Assembly: GCA_030062745.1 (NCBI GenBank)
Contig: CP099842.1
Location: 29,327,307 to 29,391,306 of the forward strand
DNA from: Capitulum mitella
Lineage: Eukaryota; Arthropoda; Thecostraca; Pollicipedomorpha; Pollicipedidae
DNA length: 64,000 bases
Direction of reading: 5' to 3'
The notes under the pieces are model-generated. The model saw only the letters and a program-made list of their open reading frames with translations. It made no database searches and was not told the origin of the DNA. Shown here piece by piece: positions 45,721 through 54,869 of this stretch (position 1 is the first letter of the stretch; each line of letters begins with the position of its first letter). The translations under genes and the position numbers were made by a program.

Positions 45721-46004
45721 TATATTACTGTTTTACGCATTTATTTCATGAAAAAGTGCCATTGAAAGTACCAAAACAGGATGACAAAACAACGATGCCT
45801 CGGCCACGTAACGCGTGTAAAGGCGGTCTCTGGTGCGGTCGGCAGGGCGACTCCGGCGGCCCGATGGTGCAGAAGACGGCCGACGAGCGGTACGAGCTGA
45901 TCGGCGTCGTGTCGGCCGGCGTCGGCTGCGGCACGCCGGGCTTCCCCGGCGTGTACACGCGCGTCAGCGCCTACCTGGACTGGATCCGGCAGAACACGGC
46001 GTAG
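21068..46004 (+). CDS. CLIP-domain serine protease 1 (secreted zymogen), nine exons
   Basis: Secreted trypsin-like protease of the family acting in arthropod clotting, melanisation and Toll cascades; the exact pathway is not shown. Exons: 21068-21134, 34845-35051, 38543-39604, 40207-40493, 41036-41154, 42409-42517, 43143-43296, 43967-44136, 45846-46004; all borders GT/AG and phases agree, giving about 777 residues. Order: signal peptide; CLIP domain (six Cys, spacing 9-5-13-9-0); 354-residue Gly/Ser-rich linker; repeated Cys-containing 17-mers; activation site [19 protein letters not shown]; 251-residue catalytic domain. Catalytic triad: His in LTAAHC, Asp in [10 protein letters not shown], Ser in GDSGGP. 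Asp six residues before the Ser (KDACQGDS) predicts cleavage after Lys/Arg. The residue before IVGG is Phe, not Lys/Arg. The first intron is 13.7 kb and full of transposons. A paralogous gene begins 9.2 kb downstream. Confidence 0.92.
22187..23396 (+). mobile_element. TTAA-target non-autonomous element, family A, copy 1
   Basis: Bounded by TTAA at 22187-22190 and 23393-23396 with inverted ends TTAACCCTATTCCCGG and CCGGGAATAGGGTTAA. G/C hairpins lie close inside each end (GGGGGGGCGGATTCGGCCCC on the left; near 23358-23379 on the right). No coding capacity. Contains TGACCTTTGACCTT at 22736-22749 and further TGACCT motifs near 22753, 22763 and 23041-23075. TTAA targets are used by piggyBac and Kolobok groups; the parent is unknown. 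Confidence 0.85.
23375..23540 (+). repeat. Two tandem 83-bp copies including the right end of family A copy 1
   Basis: GCCCTGCCGGGAATAGGGTT starts at 23375 and again at 23458, followed by the same flanking sequence to CACTGGGCTAACTGTG. The copies appear identical, so the duplication is recent or an assembly artefact. Confidence 0.9.
23690..24470. repeat. Degenerate ~100-bp tandem array
   Basis: About seven diverged units share the order (TTTTATTCTTTAGGGCGTTC), CTTCTAG..CTCGGGACATATTTT, CAGGGGCGCC..TTTGAG and CTCGGGGGCGCCCCT..GGTTTGGGGCACC. The ATTCTTT-like landmarks sit near 23753, 23857, 23930, 24030, 24127, 24222 and 24330, mostly 92-108 bp apart. Confidence 0.7.
24900..26079 (-). mobile_element. 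TTAA-target non-autonomous element, family C, copy 1 (reverse orientation)
   Basis: TTAA at 24900-24903 and 26076-26079; ends TTAACCCGCGCCCAACCG and GTCAGGCGCGGGTTAA are inverted. Its interior is the reverse complement of 28332-29562, for example GTTATTCGTGACCTGACATC at 25589 against the segment near 28800 of the other copy. No coding capacity. Confidence 0.82.
26080..27551. other. Intron 1 of protease 1, no gene
   Basis: No similarity-bearing frame. A segment near 27180-27250 (AAGATCTCGAGAATTACAAG, CTGCAGAAAAAG) resembles sequence found close to the right end of the element fragment near 59290-59340, so part of this stretch is probably old transposon sequence. Confidence 0.4.
27552..29987 (+). 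mobile_element. Family A, copy 3, split by a nested family C element
   Basis: TTAA at 27552-27555 and 29984-29987, with diverged family A ends (TTAACCACATTCCC.. and ..CAGAAATAGAGTTAA). Removing 28332-29562 leaves about 1.2 kb, the size of the other family A copies, and the interior aligns with them (CAAACGGCAATCGATCCGCC; GACCTTGTAAAATGACCTCAG). More diverged than copies 1 and 2, so older. Confidence 0.8.
28332..29562 (+). mobile_element. Family C, copy 2, nested in family A copy 3
   Basis: TTAA at 28332-28335 and 29559-29562; ends TTAACCCGTCCCCGACCGGG and GACGGACCAACGG..CGCGGGTTAA. Hairpins GGGGGGGCAGT-TG-ACTGCC at 28350 and its inverted partner at 29490. Contains several TGACCT/AGGTCA motifs. 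The TTAA on both sides marks insertion into the older element. Confidence 0.86.
29988..32457. other. Intron 1 of protease 1, no gene
   Basis: Short frames only, including a 160-residue minus-strand frame in a GC-rich patch (31254-31736) with no recognisable motif. A short GA-rich tract lies at about 31819-31845. Confidence 0.35.
32458..33677 (+). mobile_element. TTAA-target non-autonomous element, family A, copy 2
   Basis: TTAA at 32458-32461 and 33674-33677; ends TTAACCCTATTCCCGG and CCGGGAATAAGGTTAA. Nearly identical to copy 1 in the same orientation, including the hairpin at about 33638-33659 and TGACCTTTGACCTT at 33011-33024. High similarity implies recent spread. Confidence 0.88.
33678..34840. 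other. Intron 1 of protease 1, no gene
   Basis: No feature recognised apart from C-tracts near 33973 and 34748 and a pyrimidine-rich approach to the exon 2 acceptor. Confidence 0.35.
34845..35051 (+). CDS. Protease 1, exon 2: CLIP domain
   Basis: After an acidic stretch ([15 protein letters not shown]), six cysteines occur as HTC, GVC, NRC, TAC and ICC, spacing 9-5-13-9-0, the pattern of a disulphide-knotted CLIP domain. Many Arg residues lie between Cys3 and Cys5. Phase 1 at both ends, so the exon is a symmetrical module. Confidence 0.9.
35964..36810. mobile_element. Foldback-type element with ~200-bp inverted arms
   Basis: The left arm from CACGTAGTCAGGATTTTTCT (35964) matches the reverse complement of the right arm ending TGGCTACGTG (36810). 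Similarity runs inward past CCTGCGAAATCGCTAAATATC (about 36128) against its partner near 36530-36555. An AT-rich expansion (about 36590-36700) lengthens the right arm. No coding capacity; no clean target duplication seen. Confidence 0.72.
36811..38540. other. Intron 2 of protease 1, no gene
   Basis: No gene or element recognised. A short direct repeat of GTGGAAACGTGCAACA occurs near 37835-37857. Confidence 0.35.
38543..39604 (+). CDS. Protease 1, exon 3: Gly/Ser-rich linker
   Basis: One 1,062-bp exon codes about 354 residues, dominated by Gly, Ser, Pro and Phe (GSSG, GFPSSG and GVSFPS motifs). A 132-bp (44-residue) duplication is visible between units starting at 39064 and 39196 (both GVGSSGG). 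The acceptor is TTTCACAG at 38535-38542 and the donor GTAACC at 39605. The region is probably disordered and separates the CLIP from the catalytic domain; Gly-rich linkers are known in some CLIP proteases, but this length is unusual. Phase 1 at both ends. Confidence 0.88.
40207..40359 (+). repeat. 51-bp tandem repeat carrying repeated splice acceptors
   Basis: Three consecutive 51-bp units (starts 40207, 40258, 40309; the next unit boundary at 40360 begins the unique exon). Each ends in CTGGAGCCGCAG or a near match, an AG acceptor followed by AATGTG or AGTGTG. Confidence 0.88.
40207..40493 (+). CDS. Protease 1, exon 4: Cys-repeat segment, activation site and start of catalytic domain
   Basis: From the last repeat copy the frame reads [18 protein letters not shown], then PGPFIPF and [15 protein letters not shown] before the donor GTGAGT. 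The CG Cys is the one expected to pair with the Cys in PICLPSG (exon 7) and hold the light chain to the protease. Upstream, three exact-length 51-bp units each encode [15 protein letters not shown]. Acceptors at 40206, 40257, 40308 and 40359 are all in the same phase, so the exon could start at any of them. Shortest form: 40360-40493. Confidence 0.8.
41036..41154 (+). CDS. Protease 1, exon 5: catalytic His
   Basis: [20 protein letters not shown] followed by [27 protein letters not shown] and TAAHC hold the conserved C42-C58 pair (chymotrypsin numbering) and the active-site His. Phase 0 start, phase 2 end. Confidence 0.92.
41337..41370. repeat. Perfect 14-bp inverted repeat with 6-base loop in intron 5 of protease 1
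   Basis: ACGGGGTCGCGTGT (41337-41350), loop ATTTTA, then ACACGCGACCCCGT (41357-41370). A GC-rich perfect stem about 180 bp downstream of the exon 5 donor. Confidence 0.9.
42409..42517 (+). CDS. Protease 1, exon 6: LGEYD region
   Basis: [20 protein letters not shown] then [12 protein letters not shown]. The [13 protein letters not shown] signature sits between the His and Asp exons in many arthropod CLIP proteases. The donor is GTGATC at 42518; continuing past it would hit a stop after VIPA. Confidence 0.85.
43143..43296 (+). CDS. Protease 1, exon 7: catalytic Asp
   Basis: [19 protein letters not shown] contains the catalytic Asp (HDDI), followed by KPICLPSG with the Cys that pairs with the light chain, and [10 protein letters not shown]. 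The donor is GTGAGT at 43297, phase 1. Confidence 0.92.
43967..44136 (+). CDS. Protease 1, exon 8: pre-Ser region and specificity Asp
   Basis: [37 protein letters not shown]. Contains the C168-C182 pair and the Asp at the base of the S1 pocket (KDAC), predicting trypsin-like specificity. Ends in phase 0 exactly before GDSGGP. Confidence 0.92.
44578..44660. repeat. (TA)n microsatellite in intron 8 of protease 1
   Basis: Uninterrupted TA run at about 44611-44633 with flanking ATATATG and TATAGATA variants. Confidence 0.9.
44664..45665. repeat. Inverted sequence pair bordered by (TA)n tracts, intron 8
   Basis: The ~70-bp left arm after the first TA tract (..GATTGGTTGAAGACCAAGGC..TTACTAGCTTTTCTCGG, about 44675-44740) matches the reverse complement of the segment before the second TA tract (about 45600-45665). 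A 10-bp hairpin TATACAAGAA..TTCTTGTATA lies at about 44759-44782. Could be two opposed insertions of one (TA)n-ended repeat. Confidence 0.6.
45681..45717. repeat. (TA)n microsatellite in intron 8 of protease 1
   Basis: About 18 TA units, directly preceded by shorter ATACATATATACA variants; about 130 bp upstream of the catalytic-Ser exon. Confidence 0.9.
45846..46004 (+). CDS. Protease 1, exon 9: catalytic Ser and C-terminus
   Basis: [20 protein letters not shown], then [20 protein letters not shown] and LDWIRQNTA, stop TAG. The active-site Ser and the Gly residues of the S1 pocket wall are present; Trp215 of the usual SWG is Ala (SAG). Confidence 0.93.
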   Translation, partial: GDSGGPMVQKTADERYELIGVVSAGVGCGTPGFPGVYTRVSAYLDWIRQNTA

Positions 46005-46634
46005 CCGGGCCGGGCGGTCGCCCGGACGGCGGCGAGGTGGTCTGACGACACGGCTCGAGATGTGGGGTTGGGAAAATGTGTTCGGGTGGCCGATCGGTTG
46101 AAGTCACTGGCCTAACGCTTGCAATTTATTTTCAATGTTTCTTTTGTTTTTGTTTTTTGCTTAAACGCAGTAATTATAAGTAGCATGTTTGTGGGGAAAG
46201 CATGTAGATGTCGGTAGATTTAAACGATACTTGAGGCATGTAAAAACGAATGTGAGTGAACGCGTTTTGCGTGTGAATATAAATGAACATATTTGCACCT
46301 TGACGCGGCTACTTGCTCTACGTTGGATTATGTTAAAACTGAATTAAAATGTCCGGTCTGCTAATCGTCCTGGTTGGAACCATCGGCCGAGCTCTGATCG
46401 AACGAGACATTTTGAGACTTTCATGCTTTTCTGCGGCACAGATGTTTGCATAAATGTACTGTTTGACGAACTATTCCAGCGCTTATCATCCCACGTGGAT
46501 TGCGCTTTCACGTAATCTTTACATGTTTTGTGTTGCAAGCTTCCCTTTATTAGTTCCACTTTTTGTTAAATGTAGTGGCCGCGTCGCGGCTCAAAACACC
46601 AGTTTCCAAAATTTCACGCCATTTAACTTTTGAT

Positions 46635-46640
46635 AATAAA
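46635..46640 (+). terminator. Candidate polyadenylation signal of protease 1
   Basis: AATAAA about 630 bp after the stop codon. Alternatives are ATTAAA at 46343-46348 and AATAAA at 46779-46784. Which one is used cannot be told from sequence alone. Confidence 0.4.
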
Positions 46641-48765
46641 GTAACGTGAGATTTGACGTGCGGTAATTTTGTTGTTATCTGCCGTCTCGTTATTTTAAGT
46701 AAACGTCGTATTCGAAACAAGGAAGAGCATAGATCACGTTTGATATAGCACAGCTTGGCTTGCTCCTTTGTCCCCCGGAATAAAAGTTACAGGTAAGCCT
46801 ATCATGATTTTTTAAACCGTACCGAACGATCAATCTCGAGCTGACCTCAAAATACAATTAATCCCTTAACTGTATTTACTTTAGGGACGGGGTCGTAGGG
46901 AAAGACCATTGAGACATCATCGTTATTACGAACGCAAATTTCAGGCACGGCCTGCGTTCCTGTTTTGCCCGTCCTTTAGACATGGCTCATGAGAAATTTG
47001 CCAGTCACGTCATGAATGTCAAGCATTAGGTCACTGAAGTTCCAGTGGGCGTCGCGTAAGGTCGGAGACCGCAGGCCGACTAACCGGACCGTTTTGGGAA
47101 GGACCAAGTCGCTCTGTGGTAGGATCAAATTGCAGAATGAGGACTTTACGCATTTTTAGGTATATATTTGGCGTCATGTATGCAGAATTGCACGCAGTTA
47201 TCACGCATGATTACATCAGTGGTTTGAACCAGAACGTTATTATCACATGAATGAGAAGAATTCGGCAGTTTCTTGCCGATCTCCTATGGAACCTTCTTCG
47301 TCATAGGCGCTAACGTGACGGCTTCTTTTTATCCTCCTATGTCATCTTTAGCGTACGAAGTATTAGGGCTAAAAACTGTGGTTGTTTGCGTTCCTGCTAC
47401 AAACCGGAACCACACGAAAACCACATGAAAGCGCATGAAAGCATCTGAAAGAACAAAGATCAGGTGTTATCGAATTTAACCGATACGCACCACTAGTGGT
47501 TCCAAGGCAACCTGTTCATCTTTGTTCATTTCGGGACTTTGTCCTCGGTGGAGCAAACAAACAATTTTGGGTACCACGAGGATGGCGCGAGGATGGCAGA
47601 ACTTAAGTAAATGCAGGTTGAGAAACTTATCGTAGTTCACTGTATACGACTGCCGTCGTCCTACACTAGACAATAATCTGAAATGTTGTCTTGCCGTCTT
47701 CCGTCTAGCGCAGTTCCACTGGCCATGTCCGTCCAGACTAGGCTCCCCTCGGGACTCGGTGCCCTTGGCGAGGGAGGCGCCCCGTACAGATTAGGTACGC
47801 CTCGTGTATTTGGCGCCCTCTCTACAGACCAGGCGCCCATACGGGACTTGGCGACCCATAGAGAACATGCACGACTTACAAGGTAGGCGCCTCGTACAGT
47901 CCAGGCTTTATTTGCATTTTATACGTTCCTTTTTGCATTTCATCATGTAATTCTTCGCTGGAACAGTACATAGTTTTAACTGGAGATGTGAGGTGCTATT
48001 GGTCCTCATAGCTGACAACTGCAATTAAAAATGCTCGAATGCCGGCGATTTCCATCATCACTGCTACCATGGACAGCTGGTTTTACTACTGGTTGCCAGA
48101 TGATGTAGGCTTTACGGCGAAAAAATTGGATGTGACGCAGCTTTTGTTTTGAACTTCTTCAAAACTTCTTAAAAAAAGCCTCAGTTTTGAACCAGGATCA
48201 ACAAACGAAGTAGTAGAAAAATGACGCCAAAAGTTCAAATTCGAACGTCAAATTGTCACAGGAGCACAAGCAAAAACCGTCCCACCTCATTTGGTTCGTT
48301 GACACCGTTCATGTCCGCGTTAATGTATCTGCAAAGATAAAATGCATTGGTATATGCGTCTTTATGTCCGTAGATATGCAGGTAAACTACTAGCCTACTT
48401 CTAAATAGCTGGTGCCCCTGCTTCAGACTGGCGCCCTCCTTGGAGGTTGGCGCACCTCCTGAACGAATGGTCTCCCACTTTTCGTCGTGTTGCTACACCC
48501 ATGAGAACAGTTTTTTCCGGTAGGTTTTCAATCCGTTGGGTTGCTTTAAACACTGGGTTTATTTAAGTTTCGGTGTCGCCAACAACCAAAGTCACCAGTT
48601 TTTGCCATACTTCCTTCCTGTCACGTAAACTAAGATCGTAAACAAACGATACTGCTGCGAATTTCGCCGATCTTGAATTGTTCTGTTCCTTGATGGGCGT
48701 TCCATGTCTTTAATTGTTTTCATCTTGCCTACAGATATCAGTATTTTTTTTCATTGTTAGTACTA
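46641..48765. other. Intergenic stretch after protease 1
   Basis: No gene recognised. A short degenerate run of GGCGCCC/GGCGCC-type words occurs at about 47740-47900, similar in flavour to the satellite at 23.7-24.5 kb. Confidence 0.35.
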
Positions 48766-48774
48766 ATGCCCTCC

Positions 48775-48937
48775 CACAGGCGCAGCCAGGGAAGCCGGAA
48801 GGCCCGCCCCCCCCCCCGTTAGTCCCGCATTTTTTGTGAAAACCATTGCACATCGTCTTCCCGGTAGGTGTTTTCGTATTATTTCAGTTCACACGGAGCT
48901 CCGCCCCCACCTTAAGAAAATCCTCGTTGTGCCCCTG
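48775..48937. mobile_element. hAT-type MITE, 163 bp, copy 1
   Basis: Begins CACAGGCGCAGCC and ends GTTGTGCCCCTG, flanked by ATGCCCTCC at 48766-48774 and 48938-48946. Closely matches 51925-52084, including GAAAACCATTGCACATCGTC. Confidence 0.85.
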
Positions 48938-48949
48938 ATGCCCTCCTAT

Positions 48950-51040
48950 CTTTTTTCATGATGCATTCACACGATCTGTGACGCTGCCGGTGGCTGTTGG
49001 TCCAATTTAGTGAAGAACAAGTCCTGGGCAACCGAGACCGAGCGAGGCCGCTACTGAAAATCTGACCTCGTCTGACCACGTGACGCGTAAGAGGGCCCCT
49101 TGAGCCACTGCCAGACCCCCTCCCCCCTGTCGGCGCGCCCCCGCGGGCTCTCGTGACGTCATCGTTCCGGGAGCGGAGCCGGAGCCGCGGCGGGGAGGGG
49201 GGAAGGCGGGGGAGGCGACGGAGCCTTGACCTGGCTACCGGCTCCAGTGAACAGGCTATGCAGAACTCAAAGGCGCGGAACATGAGTTTCGCAACCGCGT
49301 TAGGGGCGGTCTGCCTCGTGCAGGGTCCACAGTCTACACCATGAACTCGCCGCCTACGGGCCATCGTGACCGACATGAAACGAAATTCGAAACGAAACGA
49401 CATCGTGCACCAAATTAAAGAAAGCAGGTTAAATTTTCAACCTACCAGACCAATGAATGATAACCAAAATGCATCACAAATGTATACCATTATCCATGCG
49501 GCTTATTTTAGATGGCAAAGTAAGATGATGAGCTGGCAGCGCTCCGTTCCTTTGCTCTGTCTTTACGAATCACCAGCTCATGTCATCATAACTCATGACA
49601 ATCTCGGACTTAGTCAAACACCACCGCAGGCAGAACCTGCTTAGCCATGCATCCAAGCATGGAAACGGGGTATTAGTTCAGCAATCCTCTCGCAATGAAC
49701 ACCTCGCCGCTGAGCGCCGTTTTCACTCGACGCCGAGTGTTTACTTCCCTGCGGCGTCTGCCCCCATTTCTGGCGGACCGAGAACCAGCCAGCGTCAGTG
49801 ACCTTGACCTCATTGTCGGTGTATATATGGCCGGATGGACAGTTTGCGCGACCACGAGCCTTTGTGGGGGAACGCAGAACACTGCGGTCTGACAACGCAA
49901 GAGACGTTTTCATCCTATTTGTTGATGTTTCATTGACGACAGAAAAGTTAACGGGCGGGCGTCAAACACGTAATTCCTCCTGTATCCATCAACATGTCAA
50001 GGGAACGGGAAATTCACCATATCTGTAACGGACACAGGAAATGCAAAAAACGTGTGGCAATTACATCCTGAGCGAATGGTATGGAGCTCTACTGGCTAGA
50101 TTTCCCCATTGCCAGGAAACTTTGAATTTAGTTCGCAGACATAAAGACTACTATAAAATCCGTCCCTCCCTCCCTCCCATATAAACCGGCTTAGCCGCCG
50201 GATGTGGATTTACGCTCAGTTCCGCCACGGTTCCAACACGCTCATCAATAACGGGGAGACTTCGATTTTCCTGTGGGTTTTCCATCGCCAAACAGGACAT
50301 GGCCGCACGGGACGTGAAAAGGTCGCTTACTCCAAGGCAACGTACCGCGCGGTATGCACTTTCACAGGCGACCTTCGCCACCAATCAGCTGATCGCAGGG
50401 CGTCTGTCGTCTGAACCCCTCTGCACCCTCGCCTGGCGAGCCGAGGTCTGGTTGATAGGCAGAAGCAGCAGAAACAGCAGAAACAGCAGAAGCGCCCCAG
50501 GCGCCAGGCGGGAATTAATCATGGTGGTGGCAACAGCTGGGAGACCGCCCTTCTGCGGTCTTCAACGGCAGCGGGGGCTCAGATGTCACTGGGGAACTGA
50601 AGTGCATAATTCATGGTCTCATGTGACGTCAGTGGATGACGAGACGACGCGAAGGCCGTGACATATACCGAGAGGGACTCGTCATCACGCGAAGGGGCCT
50701 GCAGTAGTGGTGCCGTGGGCAGGGCTGGTGTTTCCCCCCCCCGTCATCGCGTCGTCTCTTCGCTCCATAATTTCGTCTTATCCCTTTGGATTGGACATTT
50801 CCTCACTACTGCACGTTGCCACACTGCTGACTGACGAAAGTCAGAAGAGGCCCATGCTCTTTACCCAGGGGCTGTTTTTGGCAAACTGCACGTGGGTACA
50901 TCGCTATCCGCAGATACTAGATGTTTTACTTTGGGTCTTGACCCGTGCGAAAAATGGTGAGTTACGTAAATTTTCAACACAAAATGCATCATGATCAAGA
51001 TGCGTTATCACACACGCGGTAGCCAAGAGCACCTGGTAAC
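48950..51040. other. Intergenic stretch with a GC-rich island
   Basis: About 49020-49260 is GC-rich and contains the palindrome TGACGTCA at about 49155, a CRE-type site, so it could be a CpG-island-like promoter. No flanking gene was identified. The remainder holds short frames only and a brief AGCAGAAAC repeat near 50460-50492. Confidence 0.35.
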
Positions 51041-51049
51041 TCAAGACAA

Positions 51050-51335
51050 CCAGGCACGATCCGAGATGACCCAGAATGACCCGAGTCGATCTGAGGTGAC
51101 CCGCAAGGATCCAAGGCGACCCAAAATAATGTGCAATGACTCAAAGAGGTTCGAAGTGACCCGCGAGAACCCGAGGTAACCCGAGGTGACCCGCAATGAC
51201 CCAAGGCAATCCGAGATGACCTACAGTAATCCAACGTGACCCGGGGTGACCCGCAATGACCCAAGGCGATGCGAGGCGACCCTCAGTGGCCCATGGTGAC
51301 TAGAAGTGACCTGCAATGATCAGAGGTGGCCGGTG
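51050..51335. repeat. Degenerate GTGACCCG/AATGACCC short-unit tandem array
   Basis: Roughly ten-base words such as CCGAGGTGACCCGCAATGAC and CCAAGGCAATCCGAGATGAC recur across nearly 300 bp with substitutions. Units of about 40 bp repeat imperfectly near 51190 and 51240. Confidence 0.75.
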
Positions 51336-51924
51336 TGACAGCATTGATTAGAATCCGATAATACGGCATTGATGCAGAACGCTAAGACGTCGAAATTACG
51401 AAACTGTATTGATCGTAAGAAATGGAATAGATGAATGAGTTGATGAGATAGCTGTGTTTTTTATTCTTCTTTCTTTTTTGTACCGCCACCTATCAACAGA
51501 TGACCAGGAATGCTCCCGCCCCCGAATCACAGGGACGCAATACGTCAACACCATTTTCATGCGACAAACTGAAAAAAAACTGGCAAGTCGCGGCAATCGT
51601 TGCCAGGAAAGGAAAATAACACAAAAACGGCAGATCGGGAGAAAATGCGACAGTAGTTGTTACAGTTACTTCTGTGTTAAATAAAGTTGTCAAAGATGAA
51701 AAAGTAAAGCATCCATTGCTAAAATCAGCATCTGGACGGCCACTGCATGTAACCCGAATTAGTGTAAACTAAGGAATTATTAAATTCTGTGGTGTCGTGC
51801 ACGTGTCAGTGTCGTAGTATCATGCATCAGAGACACCGTGCAGGAACTTCAGCCTTTATTAAACGGCTAAGGCCACGCCATGACCACACTACGATATCCT
51901 GAACTCGAACATCACCAACCCCAC

Positions 51925-52084
51925 CACAGGCGCAGCCAAGGGGGCGGGGACCCGGCCCCCCTTAACCCCACTCTTTTTGCGAAAACCAATGCACATCGTC
52001 TTCCCGGCAAGGCGGTTTTCGTATGATTTCAGTTCACACTGAGCTTCGACCTCCCCCCTTAAGGAAATCTTGACTGCGCCTCTG
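51925..52084. mobile_element. hAT-type MITE, 160 bp, copy 2
   Basis: Ends CACAGGCGCAGCCAAG and CTTGACTGCGCCTCTG are inverted copies. Perfect 8-bp target duplication AACCCCAC at 51917-51924 and 52085-52092. An 8-bp duplication with CA(G)-type ends is the hAT signature. Confidence 0.9.
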
Positions 52085-52097
52085 AACCCCACACAAG

Positions 52098-52647
52098 AGC
52101 CCCGTTTCCATGACAGGACTGGATTTTAAGTCAGATTTCCCTCGGGAGGGAAATCGGGATTTCAGGTAGCGTTTCCATCGCCATACACAGGAAATCCGGA
52201 TCACATTCGAGATTTCAGGTTCCCGATTACCTAGGGAAATCTCGGAGTAGCCACCAATTATGGCGCGTGACTGACATTTCCCTTCAGAACGTACGGAAAT
52301 CTATTCCATAGCAGATTGCCGAATGGACTGAGTTTGCTGTGACGGACTGGTGTGTGAGATGTGAGAGCGGTGTAATGCCAATTTATCGTTTTCTGTCAAC
52401 AAGCCACCAACAGACAAGAAACTAATTTCGGTGCTAGTTCCCCCTTCGCAGGACACCAAAACAGATGCTGCGCATAATGCTGTCATATGCTTTCAGTTCA
52501 CAGGTAATTCGGCTTTCCCCGCGAAATCTTCTTTTTCATTCCGGATTCGCAAATCCAATCCAGTTTGCTAAAAGAGGTGTTTCCATGACCTCTGAAATTG
52601 GGATTCGAAGGGAAATCCGGATTTGTTAGTGCCATGGAAGCGGGGCT
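52098..52647. mobile_element. MITE of ~550 bp with AGCCCCG inverted ends
   Basis: Left AGCCCCGTTTCCATGACAG and right GCCATGGAAGCGGGGCT are inverted. GGAAATC/GATTTCC words are repeated in both orientations inside. The target duplication was not resolved. Confidence 0.65.
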
Positions 52648-53280
52648 AATGTTACCCCCCTTCAAGGTGCGGTGACTCGAGAGGGTAACTGGCGTCACTA
52701 AATCACTGCCAAGAATCACGACACAACAAATTCCTGGCCACATCCTGGCAAAAAGCGAGCTGTTACATACTGCAGGGCTCGCCTGACCTCACCCAGTTAT
52801 GCGCAATGCTTGTTGCTGGGCGAGGCCATGCAGCCAGCAGCTACCTTGGGGTGATAATGGAACATGATAAATTTATATATGTAGTGGAATCAAGTGGCAC
52901 AAGTGGCAGGCTGGCACCTTTACTGCGAGTGTAGTAAATAAGTCAGGAGTGGTTACGAAGCGTGATAACGGTCATATATGTCATGATGTTTCTGTTAGGA
53001 GCTGGATGAGAAACGGAAACGAAGAAATGGTTCGACACATGTGTGAAGCGAACTCCAAGCAAGTTCCTGATGTGCTTAGAACTGGCTGCACAACAGAAGG
53101 CTTGTCGTCACCTGAAAGGAGGAACTGACTTAATTTTTGCCGAGGCCTCTGCCTCGAACGAAGAGAGTGGTTAACGTTGTTACCAGCTGCGCAATGCACC
53201 CAACGATGGCGGCAAAAAAGACAGAAATGCATGGGTGGGCCTCAGCACTCGACAGACTGCGACAGGGTACGACTACGATA

Positions 53281-53283
<3 letters not shown>

Positions 53284-53329
<46 letters not shown>
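53284..53329. repeat. (TA)n microsatellite
   Basis: About 23 uninterrupted TA units. Confidence 0.95.
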
Positions 53330-53333
<4 letters not shown>

Positions 53334-53921
53334 ATATCAGTCCAAAAACACACAGTTGCATGTTGAAGTGTCGTTGCATTCTATATCTTTAGGCTGACAC
53401 TGCGTGTTTTGAACTATCTTCTGCGGTAATTTTTCAGACAGGTTTCCTTCGGAGCCTGTCTGTAAGGAAAGACGCATATTGAAAGGCAGCATATTTAACA
53501 TTAAAACTACACGCAGAACTGTCCTGCAATGGCATCGTCCAGGAAAATGTAAACCAGGCCTCACATTGGGCAACTTTTTAAAACAGCAGACGATGGGCTG
53601 TGTGCCATACCAAGCATTAAGGATTTTCGTCCCATCTACACAAGAATACAACACAGAGAAAAAAATCTAGCTGCATAGTCCGGTGGTCTGTCGGTCAGGT
53701 TCATATGGTCACAGTCGCGTCGTACCAGATTTTCTGTCTGCGTGATAGCTCTACGAGGGACGACCTCGCTTGTGCCAGGCTTTCTCGTGTATCCGCCCCC
53801 CATGACCAGAGAGTCGCTGTCCAGCCCTTTCATTCCCCACGCAGCCACCAGTGAGTTCCAAACACTTGCACACATGTCACAGACAGGTCCTCAGCCAGGC
53901 GAGTGGCGAAGGAATATATGT

Positions 53922-53923
53922 AT

Positions 53924-53969
<46 letters not shown>
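53922..53969. repeat. (CA)n/(TA)n compound microsatellite
   Basis: TATACACACACACACA followed by about 13 TA units. Confidence 0.9.
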
Positions 53970-54869
53970 TGCAGTGGACAGCTCAAATCTTCTCGCATAT
54001 TCTAGTTAACAACGGTTTTATTGGATGTATGAAAAGAGAAGCCCTGATATTTGTGGCATCTGGCGAAGGAGCAAACGCAGTTGGTCCAAGGACTAAGCAG
54101 TTATAAAGATATACACAAACGCCAAACTCGTACATCATGTCAACTTTTTATGCCTGGCTTATAGCAACAGATCACATTCAGGATGCTTTAAAAACAGCAG
54201 CTGATTTTTTTTCCTAATTTTGGCGTCCATTTGGTTCATCTGTCCAGTGTGTTATGATGTGATTCACGATAAAACACATGATGTTTCGATAAAAAAACAA
54301 TAAATGGCTGCAGAAACCCTTCGTCAAATGGGTTTTCCTGGAAAGAAATATATGGCATTTGAAAAATATACTGGTTAGAATCGAAGGTTGGATAGCCTTG
54401 AACAGAGCGCAATTTTTTGCGTAAAAAAGACTGGAGCAGTTCTCTTTGTTGCATTCCACGGATATTACTAATGCGCTCAGAAAACGTCAAACACGAAATG
54501 TTCAAGAGAATGAGACCGTGACTTAGAAACCCAGTACTGTTGCACGGCAGTTACGGATCCCAGATGCTAAAACCTTTGCCGGGAAAGCATTGAACATTTT
54601 CCGTATTCAGTATGAGTTGGCAACACCGTGTGCGCCATGACGAACCGGTCGGGTCGCGATTTTTGTCATCGGCCTGGTGCTGACGCCGACCTCGGACCTG
54701 TCCCGACATTTCGCAAGAGCCCATGCTCATCGGAGCCGACTGGTTCGAGCGCAACGTGCAGGTCACGGCGTGCTCCGTTCCCCGTGGCGAGATCACGATA
54801 ACCGAACACCTAGCGCCCCGAACCCGCCCGTCGAGTCATCCAGGGCGTCTTGGCTCGCCTTCGTCCAGT

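Larger units (their letters stand above)
52650..54860. other. Intergenic stretch before protease 2
   Basis: No gene recognised. Contains two TA microsatellites and becomes GC-rich from about 54850 towards the protease 2 start codon. Confidence 0.35.

Noticed and set aside
51050..51335. CRISPR-like spaced repeats
   Set aside because: Units are short, degenerate and contiguous, without constant repeats and unique spacers; the DNA is eukaryotic.
53177..54005. Frames rich in Ile-Tyr
   Set aside because: Direct translation of (TA)n microsatellites.
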